Shown here in pieces: positions 17,874 to 27,459 of a stretch of DNA of 64,000 nt. Position 1 is the first letter of the stretch. The number at the start of each line of letters is the position of its first letter. Below the pieces are notes generated by a model. That model was not told the DNA's origin. It saw nothing but the letters and a program-made list of their open reading frames with translations, and did no database searches. The DNA is from Alcanivorax sp. 24 (GTDB lineage: Bacteria > Pseudomonadota > Gammaproteobacteria > Pseudomonadales > Alcanivoracaceae). The DNA is taken from NCBI RefSeq assembly GCF_004360225.1, contig NZ_SNUA01000005.1, forward strand, positions 62,001 through 126,000, given 5' to 3'. The translations under genes were made by a program, and so were the position numbers.

Positions 17874-19271
17874 ATGACCGTCATTAACGCGGCCACCGCC
17901 ACGCGGCCGGCCACTGTGTCCACTATCGTCGCCCCGGAAGGCAGCCTGGAAGTGCTCAGCCAGCAGGAGGTGGAACGCCTGCGCGACACCTCGTCACGGG
18001 GGCTGCATGATCTGCTGCGCCGCTGCGCGCTGGCGGTGCTCAACGCCGGCACCCCCACCGACGACAGCCGCCAGGTGCTGGAAACCTACGCGGATTTCGA
18101 TATCCAGGTGATGCAGGAAGACCGGGGGCTGATGCTCAAGCTGGACAACGCGCCGGCCGGCGCCTTCGTCGATGGCCGCATGATCCGCGGTATCCGGGAA
18201 CATCTCTCGGCGGTGCTGCGCGACATTGTCTACGTGGCCAATGAGATCCACACCGGCGGCCGTTTCGACCTGAACAGCACCGACGGCATCAGCAACGCGG
18301 TCTTCCATATCCTGCGCAACGCTGGCGTGCTGCATGCCGGCGAGGCACCCAATCTGGTGGTGTGTTGGGGCGGTCATTCGATCTCCCGGGAAGAGTACGA
18401 CTACAGCAAGAGCGTGGGCTATCAATTGGGGCTCCGCCATCTGGACATCTGCACCGGTTGCGGCCCCGGTGCCATGAAAGGCCCGATGAAAGGCGCCCAT
18501 GTGGCCCACGCCAAACAACGCCGCCGTAATGGCCGCTATCTGGGGATTTCCGAACCCGGCATCATCGCCGCCGAAGCGCCCAATCCGATCGTCAATGAGC
18601 TGGTGATCATGCCGGACATCGAAAAACGTCTGGAGGCGTTCGTGCGGGTCGCCCACGCCATCATCGTTTTTCCCGGTGGTGTCGGCACCACCGAGGAGAT
18701 CCTTTATCTGCTCGGTGTCCTGCTGCACCCGGCCAACCAGCATCTTCCGGTTCCCGTGGTCTTTACCGGACCGGCGGACAGCGCCGATTACTTTGACAAG
18801 GTGGATCAGTTCATCCGTTACGCCCTGGGCGAGCAAGCGGCCAGCCGCTATCGCATCATCATCGATGATCCGGAAGAGGTGGCGCTGACCGTGCGTGAGG
18901 GCGTGCGGGAGCTGACCCAGTTTCGCCGGGAAAACGACGATGCCTTTTACTTCAACTGGCGACTCACCGTGCCGCTGGAGTTCCAACAACCGTTCGAGCC
19001 CAGCCACGAGGCCATGGCGGAGTTGCGCTTGAGCACTTCACTGCCCGTGCACGAACTGGCCGCCAACCTGCGCCGGGCGTTTTCCGGCATCGTGGCGGGG
19101 AATGTGAAGGAAGCGGGCATTTGCGCCATCGAGGAACGCGGCCCCTATGAGCTGCACGCGGAGCCGGGCCTGATGACCCATTTGGACACCTTGTTGAAGG
19201 CGTTCGTCGAACAACAGCGGATGAAGCTGCCCGGCAGCCATTATCAACCCTGCTACCGGCTGGGCTCATGA
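17874..19271 (+). CDS. ppnN: Nucleotide 5'-monophosphate nucleosidase PpnN
   Basis: YgdH/PpnN homologue, 465 residues against about 454 in E. coli. It splits purine and pyrimidine nucleoside monophosphates into base and ribose 5-phosphate, and in E. coli is bound and stimulated by (p)ppGpp. The LOG-type catalytic motif is FPGGVGTTEEILYLLG, with the upstream GCGPGAMKGPMKGAHVAHA loop that binds the phosphate. The flanking N-terminal and C-terminal PpnN domains are present. Its stop overlaps the start of the next small gene by four bases. Confidence 0.95.
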   Translation: MTVINAATATRPATVSTIVAPEGSLEVLSQQEVERLRDTSSRGLHDLLRRCALAVLNAGTPTDDSRQVLETYADFDIQVMQEDRGLMLKLDNAPAGAFVDGRMIRGIREHLSAVLRDIVYVANEIHTGGRFDLNSTDGISNAVFHILRNAGVLHAGEAPNLVVCWGGHSISREEYDYSKSVGYQLGLRHLDICTGCGPGAMKGPMKGAHVAHAKQRRRNGRYLGISEPGIIAAEAPNPIVNELVIMPDIEKRLEAFVRVAHAIIVFPGGVGTTEEILYLLGVLLHPANQHLPVPVVFTGPADSADYFDKVDQFIRYALGEQAASRYRIIIDDPEEVALTVREGVRELTQFRRENDDAFYFNWRLTVPLEFQQPFEPSHEAMAELRLSTSLPVHELAANLRRAFSGIVAGNVKEAGICAIEERGPYELHAEPGLMTHLDTLLKAFVEQQRMKLPGSHYQPCYRLGS

Positions 19272-19483
19272 AACCAAGCACCATCGCCGCGCTGCTGAGC
19301 TTTGTCATCCCGGGCGCCGGCCAGCTCTATAACGGCCATATCTGGCGAGCGCTGTTCTGGCTGATCGTGACGCCGGGGCTATGGATCGGCAGCGGCGGCC
19401 TGTTCGGCTGGGTCTGCCATCTGATCGCCGCTTGGACCGCCTGGCACAAGGCGCAGGAACACGCTGACACGCTGACACGCTGA
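19268..19483 (+). CDS. Small membrane protein with TM2-like repeat
   Basis: 71 residues with two hydrophobic helices (LLSFVIPGAGQLYNGHIWRA and a second around residues 28-55). The turn GAGQLYNGHIWRALFW resembles small TM2-like or DUF5683-like membrane proteins. It overlaps ppnN by four bases and so is probably co-translated. The last codons lie inside a four-copy 8-base tandem repeat, so the C-terminal residues (HADTLTR) are set by the repeat number. Function unknown. Confidence 0.7.
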   Translation: MKPSTIAALLSFVIPGAGQLYNGHIWRALFWLIVTPGLWIGSGGLFGWVCHLIAAWTAWHKAQEHADTLTR

Positions 19484-19492
19484 CACGCTGAC
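19461..19492. repeat. Tandem repeat, 8-base unit x4
   Basis: The unit ACGCTGAC occurs four times without error. It spans the last codons and the stop (19481-19483) of the small membrane protein gene. Because 8 is not a multiple of 3, each gain or loss changes the frame, although the TGA in the unit limits how far the protein can extend. Confidence 0.95.
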
Positions 19493-19611
19493 AAAAACAC
19501 TGCCAGACCAACCTCTCCTGTCAATGCTTTTCCGGATCAAGAGTGCGGCCAGCCAGGCCGCCTCCTTCTGCGTGCAAGCGTGCAGGCGTGCCGCGTGCTT
19601 GCTGCGCTCCT

Positions 19612-20382
19612 TTACCGCGGCTGCATGCGGATACCACCATCCAGGCGGATGGTTTCACCATTAAGGAAACGGTTCTCCGCCATATGGCAGACCATGGCGG
19701 CATATTCCTCCGGGTGGCCCAGGCGTTTCGGGAACTGGGTCATTTCGATCAGCGGCATTTTCACCTTGTCCGGCGCGGCGTTCATCAGCGGCGTATTGAA
19801 AATACCCGGCGCGATGGTGTTGCAGCGGATGCCCAGGGACGCCAGGTCACGGGCGATGGGCAGGGTCATGCCGACCACCGCGCCTTTGGTGGCGGAATAC
19901 GCCACCTGCCCCACCTGACCGTCAAAGGCGGCCACGGAAGCGGTGTTGACGATCAGTCCCCGCTCGTTGTCCTCGCCCGGTTCGTTCTCGGCCATCACCG
20001 CCGCGGCCAGACGGGTCACATTGAAAGTGCCGATCAGATTGATCTGCACCACGGTGTTGAACACCCCCAGGTCGTGGGGTTTGTTGTCCCGGCCCACGGT
20101 TTTCATGGCGGAGCCGACACCAGCGCAGTTGACGCAGAGATGAATCGCACCGAAGGCATCCCGGGTGGCATCAATGGCCGCCTGCACGGAAGCCTCTTCG
20201 GTGACATCGGTCTGAGTGAACGCCACCGACGGGCCGATGGCGGCGGCGGCTTCTTCCCCGCGCTGCGCGTCACGATCCAGAATCATCACCTTGGCGCCAC
20301 GCGCGGCCAGCGCTTCCACCGTGGCCCGGCCCAGGCCTGAGGCTCCACCGGTCACCACCGCCACTTTGTTTTTGATATCCAT
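19612..20382 (-). CDS. SDR oxidoreductase, 3-hydroxyacyl-CoA dehydrogenase type
   Basis: Short-chain dehydrogenase, 256 residues. The cofactor motif is TGGASGLG, the Asp39-like residue in ILDRD favours NAD, and the catalytic set is Ser in NTASVAAFDGQVGQ, Tyr and Lys in AYSATKGA. The stretches VGRDNKPHDLGVFNTVVQIN and APGIFNTPLMNAAP match the HSD10/3-hydroxy-2-methylbutyryl-CoA dehydrogenase subgroup, which oxidises short or branched 3-hydroxyacyl-CoA. It stands alone, convergent with the ppnN unit and divergent from egtB. Confidence 0.9.
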   Translation of the reverse strand: MDIKNKVAVVTGGASGLGRATVEALAARGAKVMILDRDAQRGEEAAAAIGPSVAFTQTDVTEEASVQAAIDATRDAFGAIHLCVNCAGVGSAMKTVGRDNKPHDLGVFNTVVQINLIGTFNVTRLAAAVMAENEPGEDNERGLIVNTASVAAFDGQVGQVAYSATKGAVVGMTLPIARDLASLGIRCNTIAPGIFNTPLMNAAPDKVKMPLIEMTQFPKRLGHPEEYAAMVCHMAENRFLNGETIRLDGGIRMQPR

Positions 20383-20517
20383 ACATCCTCCTCGATTTCA
20401 GAAACAGGGAGTATACCCAGCTCGGAACAGGGCCGCAGTCTTGCGTCCTCCGGTCAACATACGCATTCTTGTACGGGTCGGTTCATTTCACCCGCTCGCC
20501 ATACGAGAGCAGCGCTT

Positions 20518-21793
<1,276 letters not shown>

Positions 21794-21819
<26 letters not shown>

Positions 21820-22765
21820 TCTGACCTTTCTGGATTTGTATCCGCCGGCGGCGGACGCTGCCCGGGAAGTGCTGTCCTCGCTCAGCGCGGCGACGCCACA
21901 CCTGGATCCCAAGTATTTCTACGACGAGCAGGGCTCCGCGTTGTTCGATGCCATCACCCGGACGCCGGAGTATTACCCCACCCGCACCGAGACCGGCCTG
22001 CTGCACGAACATGCCCAGGCCATGGCGCGCGCCCTGGATACTGAGCTGACGATCGTGGAACCGGGCGCCGGTGGTTGCGAGAAGGCGCGGATTCTACTGG
22101 ATCAGTGGCAGCCACGCGGCTACATGCCACTGGAGATCTCCCGCGAGTGCCTGCTCGACGCTACCCGCCAGTTGGCGCCCCGGTACCCGCAAGTCCAGTT
22201 CCAGGCGGTTTGCGCGGATTATTCCCAGGCCCTCACCGTGCCCATCGACCATCAGGCGTTGCCCCGGCTGGTGTTTTTTCCCGGTTCCACCATCGGCAAC
22301 TTCGAACCCGCCGCCCGCCGTGCCTTTCTCACCGACTTGCGGCGGCTGGCCGGCGACGACGGCTTCCTGTTGATCGGCGCCGACCTGCAAAAGAGTCCGG
22401 CCCGGCTGCATCAGGCCTACAACGACAGCGCCGGCCACACCGCCGCGTTCAACCTCAATATTCTCGCTCACCTCAACCGCCGCCTCGACTGCGGCTTCGA
22501 TCTTGACGCTTTCGAACATCAGGCCTTCTACAACGAAGAGCAACAACGGGTGGAAATGCACCTGCACTGCCACCGGGACCAGCATGTGCACATCGCCGGC
22601 GAGCCCCTGACACTGAGCGCCGGGACCCGGGTCCACACCGAGAACTCCTACAAGTTCTCGGTGGAGGCATTCAGCCGTGAGCTGGTCACCGCCGGCTTCC
22701 AGCCACTATCCTGCTGGCTCGACGATGAAGCCCTGTTCAGCGTGCATCTGGCCCGGGCCGCGTGA
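21794..22765 (+). CDS. egtD: L-histidine N-alpha-methyltransferase EgtD
   Basis: SAM-dependent enzyme that trimethylates histidine to hercynine, the first step of ergothioneine synthesis. 323 residues, near the usual 320. Landmarks are the opening KYFYDEQGSALFDAITRTPEYYPTRTE, the SAM motif VEPGAGGCEKARILLD, FFPGSTIGNFEP, and HTENSYKFS near the end, all family signatures. The start at 21794 is the first ATG matching the family N-terminus and lies inside egtB, so the two are coupled. Confidence 0.95.
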
Positions 22766-22887
22766 GCGCTCCGGCGGTCCCGGCTTTTCAGCGGCCAGCC
22801 AAGCGCGGCCTTAAAGATTATGAACGGGCTCCACAGCGACGCGCCAAGCTGGCTATACTGGGGTCATGACTTTTTCGGAATGCACCC

Positions 22888-23439
22888 ATGCTTGAGTTGA
22901 TCAGCGCCGCCCGGCGCCGCCGCCGGCCACCGACCCATGAACTGTTCGACGTGGTCAGCCAGGACTTCCGTGTCGGCCTGCTGGACATCGACATCAACCT
23001 GCATCTGAACAACGGCAAGTACGTCAAGATCATGGATCGCTGCCGCCTGGAACATGGCGTGGTCACCGGCCTGCTCGACCGTATGATCAAGGCGCGCACC
23101 CACACCATCGTCGCCAACACCGAGATCGCCTATATTCGCGAGCTGCGGCCCTATCAGCGTTTCCAGGTACACACCCGCATTCTCGGTTGGGACGACAAGT
23201 ACACCTACTACGATCAGCGTTTTGAGTCACAGCGCAAATTGCATACCCATGCGCTGCTGCGCCTGGCGCACCTGTACGGCGGCAAGCCCATCAGCCCCCA
23301 GGCGTTCCAGGAAATGACCGGACTGAACCAACGCTCCCCCGCGCTGCCGGACTATGTCCAGGACTGGAAAAACCTGCTGCAAAGCAAGCGCCGCCTGACC
23401 GAACAGGACGACAGCCCGCTGGCGCTCGGCTCCCGTTAA
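22888..23439 (+). CDS. Acyl-CoA thioesterase-like protein (hotdog fold)
   Basis: 183 residues of the 4HBT_2/THEM6-like group. The family's core is visible: QDFRVGLLDIDINLHLNNGKYVKIMDRCRLE, where the Asp-to-Asn motif (DxNxHLNNxxY) marks the hotdog active-site region. It probably hydrolyses acyl-CoA or another thioester. It lies 122 bases after egtD and 73 bases before the DUF1289 gene on the same strand. The substrate is unknown. Confidence 0.82.
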   Translation: MLELISAARRRRRPPTHELFDVVSQDFRVGLLDIDINLHLNNGKYVKIMDRCRLEHGVVTGLLDRMIKARTHTIVANTEIAYIRELRPYQRFQVHTRILGWDDKYTYYDQRFESQRKLHTHALLRLAHLYGGKPISPQAFQEMTGLNQRSPALPDYVQDWKNLLQSKRRLTEQDDSPLALGSR

Positions 23440-23512
23440 AGACACTCCCTGAATTCGTAAAAGGCGCCCTTTGCCCCTGCCCCGGCCGCGGCGGATTGAG
23501 TACACTGGGGCC

Positions 23513-24034
23513 ATGAGCACTTCCCGCATCCGCACCCCCTGTATTGGCGTCTGTTCCACCGTCTTCGGCGACACCGTATGCCGTGGCTGCCGCCGCTTCA
23601 GCCATGAGGTGGTGGACTGGAACGCCTACAGCGAGGACGAAAAACGTATCGTCTGGCGCCGTCTGGACCAGTTGCTCACGCTGGTGGTTCGCAACTACTT
23701 CCAGGTACTGGATGGCGAGCGGCTGGCGGCGCAATTGGACTATCAGAATCTGCGCTACCAGCGGCAGATGTCGGCGGAAGGCTGGGTCCCGGAGTTGCTC
23801 AAGGCGGCTGGCCGGCAGCCTCTCAGATACGAGGATTACGGGCTGAAGCCGTTACCCGCCGCCGAAGGCCTGACCCCGCGGGAACTTTACGATGCCATCA
23901 GCCGGGAATGTCACGCCCTCAACCAGGCCCATTATGACCGCTCGTTTGCCCGTCCGGTGCAAAGCACCCAAAGTACCGGCGATCTGATCCTGCGCGCCGC
24001 TCAGGAGAAAGGACTGGTGGGCAGCGGCGACTGA
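23513..24034 (+). CDS. DUF1289 domain protein
   Basis: 173 residues from the ATG at 23513. The N-terminus holds the DUF1289 cysteine pattern (CIGVC, then C-R-G-C and RF about ten residues on), thought to bind metal, followed by HEVVDWNAYSEDEKRIVWRRL, the usual end of that domain. The remaining 110 residues are helical and lack a recognised domain. Short DUF1289 proteins are common near metabolic genes; no function is known. Confidence 0.85.
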   Translation: MSTSRIRTPCIGVCSTVFGDTVCRGCRRFSHEVVDWNAYSEDEKRIVWRRLDQLLTLVVRNYFQVLDGERLAAQLDYQNLRYQRQMSAEGWVPELLKAAGRQPLRYEDYGLKPLPAAEGLTPRELYDAISRECHALNQAHYDRSFARPVQSTQSTGDLILRAAQEKGLVGSGD

Positions 24035-24047
24035 GTCCCCGCGCCCG

Positions 24048-24677
24048 TCACGACACGCCACCCCAACCTTCCCACGCCACCGCGGCGGCCAGCAGAATCA
24101 AGGCCGCGCCGGCCCCCCGTTCCACCCAGGCCAACCGACACCCGAACACCTTCATCCAGCGTGGTTGAGCCGCCAGCCACGCCACCAGCAAGTCCCAACC
24201 GAGCACCACCGCCACCATCCACAGCCCATACCCCATTTGTATCGCCAGAGCGCTGCCACTGGCTGCCAGCAGCGAAAACAGACTGGCATAGAACAGGGCG
24301 TTCTTGGGATTGAGGATGGCCGAGGCAAAGCCCATTGCAAAGCCGCGCAGTCCGTGGCCGATATCGGCCACGGACTGCGCCTCCACCGACAGACTCAAGG
24401 GCGCGGCGGAGCGAATAAGACGGACGCCGAGGTAAAACAGGTAGCCGGCCCCGGCCCACAGCACCGCCACGAACAAGGGACTCCCCGGCCTTAGCACCGC
24501 AAAACCGGCCAGCGCCAACGTGATGAACACACCGTTGGCCAGGGCCACTCCCAGGCACACACCGGCGGCACCGCGCCAACCCTCCACCAGGGCACTCCGC
24601 AGAATCAAGAGGAAATCCGGACCGGGACTGAGCAGCGCCAGGAAATGGGCGCCGGCCACCATCAGAAACTGTTCCAA
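24048..24677 (-). CDS. LysE/RhtB family amino-acid exporter
   Basis: Inner-membrane exporter, about 209 residues and six helices. The family opening HFLALLSPGPDFLLILR is clear, as is GFASAILNPKNALFY, the conserved mid-protein motif. I start at a TTG at 24677 that follows GGAGG by seven bases. An ATG at 24662 is the alternative. The open frame runs on to 24842, but that part is read from a REP and a palindromic element and is not coding. The substrate could be homoserine, threonine or another neutral amino acid. Confidence 0.9.
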   Translation of the reverse strand: MEQFLMVAGAHFLALLSPGPDFLLILRSALVEGWRGAAGVCLGVALANGVFITLALAGFAVLRPGSPLFVAVLWAGAGYLFYLGVRLIRSAAPLSLSVEAQSVADIGHGLRGFAMGFASAILNPKNALFYASLFSLLAASGSALAIQMGYGLWMVAVVLGWDLLVAWLAAQPRWMKVFGCRLAWVERGAGAALILLAAAVAWEGWGGVS

Positions 24678-24761
24678 TACACCGCCTCCCAACAACAGGG
24701 AAGCACATGCTAGCGGCGCGGAAAGCGGACGGGATTGTAGAAAATTGCGCCAGTCGATCGC

Positions 24762-24786
24762 GGTCCTTTCCTGTATGAAGAGGACT
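24762..24786. repeat. 25-base palindromic element, copy 1
   Basis: GGTCCTTTCC...AGGACT form the arms. The same 25 bases, with two changes, occur on the opposite strand at 61353-61377. This copy is 85 bases upstream of the lysE-type gene and 32 bases from a REP pair. Confidence 0.75.
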
Positions 24787-24817
24787 ACTGGTGCCCAATA
24801 ATTCTTGGCCAGCCCGC

Positions 24818-24887
24818 TTTCGCTGCCAAGGCAGCTTCCCACAGCCGGGTTACGAAGCCGCTGTGGGAAGCTGCCTTGGCAGCGAAT
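24818..24887. repeat. REP hairpin pair
   Basis: Facing units with the stem core GCTGCCAAGGCAGC on the left and GCTGCCTTGGCAGC on the right around a 15-base centre (GGGTTACGAAGCC region). With the palindrome at 24762 it fills the gap between the LysE and AraC genes. Confidence 0.88.
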
Positions 24888-24953
24888 ACGGTGGGAATTC
24901 CATCTGCAAAGCCCACGAACAGGCTTTGGGTTTGACGTGCCGGCCCCCGGCGG

Positions 24954-25742
24954 TCAGTCGTCCACGGCCACCCGTCGATATTGCCCCGGCGTCGCCGCCA
25001 CCCGCTCCTTGAACGCCCGCTGAAAATGGCTCTGGTCGGTGAACCCCAGCGTCTGCGCCACCTCCGCCGGCGCCAGCCCGGCCCGTAGCAGCGCCCGGGC
25101 GCGATCTATACGCTGATCCAGCCCGTAGGCATGGGGCGTCAGCCCCAGATGGCGACGAAAACGGCGGATCAGTTGATAGCGGCTGAGGCCATTGGCGGCG
25201 GCCAGATCTTCCAGCGGAATGGTCTGGTCGGCGCCACGCAATGCCCGGCGCGCGGCCTCCAGCTCTCCGGGTTCACCGGTTTGTTTCCCTTCCAGAGGTT
25301 CGCCGCGCCACCATTGAGCGCGCAGGAAACCGGTCAGGTGACGCTCCTTGACCGCCGGCGAAGCAGCGGAGAACAGACATCGATTCAGCTTGCGGAAAGC
25401 GGCATAGGCCACCGGGTCCCGGCCCACTTCCACCCGTCGCGGCGGCATCTCCCCCAGAACCCGCCCGAGCCATTGCGGATCCAGATAAAGCATTTGGTAA
25501 CTCCAGTCTCCGCCGGGCACCGGGTTGCAGGCGTGAACCTGTTCGTCAGGAATACTGATCAGGGTGCCGGGCAGCAGCGTACGGCCGATTCCGAGGCTGG
25601 TGAAACGGCTGCGCCCGCCGTCCACCACCCCGATGGACCAGGTGCGATGGCTATGGGCGCGATAGCAGGCGCGGCCGCGACAGGCCCGGCGGCTCTCCAC
25701 GAACGGCAGCGCCGGGTCACGCCAGAATTGAGCAAGAGGCAT
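24954..25742 (-). CDS. AraC family transcriptional regulator
   Basis: 262 residues: an N-terminal cupin-like sensing half (RAHSHRTWSIGVVDGGRS) and a C-terminal double helix-turn-helix, with LEDLAAANGLSRYQLIRRF and VAQTLGFTDQSHFQRAFK followed by ATPGQYRR. This layout is that of regulators such as those controlling efflux or amino-acid export, which would suit either flanking gene. Its ATG follows a strong hairpin that covers the ribosome binding site, just downstream of the cyclase gene on the same strand. Confidence 0.92.
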   Translation of the reverse strand: MPLAQFWRDPALPFVESRRACRGRACYRAHSHRTWSIGVVDGGRSRFTSLGIGRTLLPGTLISIPDEQVHACNPVPGGDWSYQMLYLDPQWLGRVLGEMPPRRVEVGRDPVAYAAFRKLNRCLFSAASPAVKERHLTGFLRAQWWRGEPLEGKQTGEPGELEAARRALRGADQTIPLEDLAAANGLSRYQLIRRFRRHLGLTPHAYGLDQRIDRARALLRAGLAPAEVAQTLGFTDQSHFQRAFKERVAATPGQYRRVAVDD

Positions 25743-25743
25743 A

Positions 25744-25770
25744 GGGGCTCCGTTGTCGGCTCGGAGCCCC
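25744..25770 (-). promoter_or_regulatory. Intercistronic hairpin covering the AraC ribosome binding site
   Basis: A perfect 9-base stem (GGGGCTCCG / CGGAGCCCC) with a 9-base loop lies between the cyclase stop (25779) and the AraC ATG (25742). The only Shine-Dalgarno-like GGAG, five bases before the ATG, is in the 3' arm. There is no T-run, so it is not a normal intrinsic terminator. Confidence 0.7.
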
Positions 25771-25778
25771 AGTTTACG

Positions 25779-26825
25779 CTATTTAATTGCCACCGGGTTC
25801 ACCGGCGCGCCGGTGCCGCCTTCCATCTTCAAGGGGGCTGCCACCAGCAGGAAGTCGTATTTGCCGTCCTTGGCGCTGTCCGCCGCCAGATCATCAAGCC
25901 ACCATATCTCCGAAAGCACCACGCCCAGGTCGCGCATGAAGGCACCATGCAGGGGAATAATCATGGTTTCGCCATCGATCTGTTGGGACACTTTCTCGAT
26001 GGCCAGGTTATCCGAGGCGATCATCGGAATTTCCATCTCATCCACCCAGCTCACCAGTTCCTTGCTGTAGCACAGACCCGGCTCGGTGTAGGCCTCCCAC
26101 TTGGCATCGGGCTCTTCCTCCCAGAACCGGGCGATGGAACCGGTACGAATGACCAGGATGTCCCGCTTGTTGATTTTCACCTTCTGCGCCTCGGCGGTCT
26201 CCTTGAGATCCTTCAGGTCAACGCAGGTGTTCGGCGGCAACCGGAACGGCGCGCTTTGGTTCTGGTGGCGACCTACATCCAGGAGCACGGCGCGACCGAC
26301 GATGCCTTTCTTGCCCAATTGCGCCACGTCCGCGTGAGCGTGACCGTGCACCGTGGTCTGATCGCTCTTGCCGCCGTAGACCTGCTCGCCATACCAGGCA
26401 TGGGCCAGGCTATCCACATGGGTGGTGCCCTGTAGATAGAGGAAAGCCGCGTCATCGGAATACTTGATACCGCCAGGCAGAGGATCGGCCTTGCCGGCGG
26501 CATAGACACTGGCGTCACTGGCCATGAAATGCTGGGTGGGAATACGCCCGGGGAATACCGGCCCGCTCCCCGAGGTCATTGGAATCTGCAGGGTGAAGAC
26601 ACGCCCCTTGCTGACCGCTTTGAGTCCGGTGAGCACCGACTCGTCGGCAAGGTAGTTCAGCGCGCCGACCTGATCATCTTCTCCCCATTTACTCCAGTTG
26701 TTGGGGGCATCCTTTTGCAATCGCTCCATGGCGGTTTCCGCCAACAGCGGCGACACCGAGGCCAGCAGACAGCCGGCCAGGAAACACCGACATCCCGACC
26801 GAAGACCCGACATTGTTGTTTTCAT
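25779..26825 (-). CDS. Secreted cyclase / formamidase-like hydrolase (PF04199)
   Basis: 348 residues with an N-terminal signal peptide (cleavage near SVSPLLA). The metal site of the cyclase family is seen in GTTHVDSLAHAW (the HxxTHxDxxxH pattern) with a later His in IIPLHGAFMRDLG. Relatives include kynurenine formamidase and isatin hydrolase, which open ring amides. Here the export signal points to a periplasmic enzyme. It is followed after 36 bases by the AraC gene, which may control it. The substrate is unknown. Confidence 0.88.
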   Translation of the reverse strand: MKTTMSGLRSGCRCFLAGCLLASVSPLLAETAMERLQKDAPNNWSKWGEDDQVGALNYLADESVLTGLKAVSKGRVFTLQIPMTSGSGPVFPGRIPTQHFMASDASVYAAGKADPLPGGIKYSDDAAFLYLQGTTHVDSLAHAWYGEQVYGGKSDQTTVHGHAHADVAQLGKKGIVGRAVLLDVGRHQNQSAPFRLPPNTCVDLKDLKETAEAQKVKINKRDILVIRTGSIARFWEEEPDAKWEAYTEPGLCYSKELVSWVDEMEIPMIASDNLAIEKVSQQIDGETMIIPLHGAFMRDLGVVLSEIWWLDDLAADSAKDGKYDFLLVAAPLKMEGGTGAPVNPVAIK

Positions 26826-26947
26826 ACGTCTCTCCCGATTTGCTGTGTTATTTCGATTTATCTAAACACAACCACCGGTATTACCGCATCCGCGCGCGCT
26901 TATGGGCGCCGCGCGGAGACTTCAACGGTGGAGAATCGGGAAGGGAG

Positions 26948-27403
26948 TCAGTCCTGGCATTGGCGGCAGCGGCCGTGGATTTCCACCGGTTGCATGCCGA
27001 CAACGAAATCCTGCTGGGCCAGGCTGTTGTTCAGGGCCTGCTTGAAGCGGCCTTCCATCGGTGCCTCACGCACCGCGCCGCAGCGGTCACAGACCAGAAA
27101 CAGGGTGCCGTCATGGCCGTGCTCACAGGCCAGGTGACCGCAGGCGAGGTAGCGGTTGGTGGACGCCAGACGATGGGCCAGTCCGGCGGTCACCAGAAAG
27201 TCCAGTGCCCGGTAAATGGTGGGGGGCTTGGCGCCGGGGTGATGCTGGCTTTGCAGGGCATCCAGCAGATCATAGGCACTGCGCGGCCCGTCCTGCTCCA
27301 GCAGCAGTGCCATCACCTGACGCCGCTGCGGCGTCAGCCGCAGGCCTTGTTCGGCGCAGCGCTGCTCGGCGATGCGCAGTTGCTTTTCCACGGTTTCCGT
27401 CAT
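26948..27403 (-). CDS. zur: Zinc uptake regulator Zur (Fur family)
   Basis: 151-residue Fur-type repressor. The DNA-binding helix region LRLTPQRRQVMALLLEQ and PTIYRALDFLVTAGLAHRL are typical, followed by the structural zinc cysteines CDRCG and the C-terminal CRQCQD pair. HLACEHGHDGTLFLVCDRCG is the regulatory metal region. It is 56 bases downstream of zigA on the same strand, and a Zur-type operator precedes that gene, so autoregulation through the shared promoter is likely. Confidence 0.93.
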   Translation of the reverse strand: MTETVEKQLRIAEQRCAEQGLRLTPQRRQVMALLLEQDGPRSAYDLLDALQSQHHPGAKPPTIYRALDFLVTAGLAHRLASTNRYLACGHLACEHGHDGTLFLVCDRCGAVREAPMEGRFKQALNNSLAQQDFVVGMQPVEIHGRCRQCQD

Positions 27404-27459
27404 GCGGGCTCCAGAGAGCGGAATGCGAACCGCCCATTCTACATCAACCCCCGCCGCTT

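Noticed and set aside
24678-24842. N-terminal extension of the LysE gene to an upstream ATG
   Set aside because: It would translate the palindromic element and part of the REP pair; the family starts near 24677.
25131-26435. 434-residue forward frame across AraC and cyclase
   Set aside because: Antisense of two well-supported genes.
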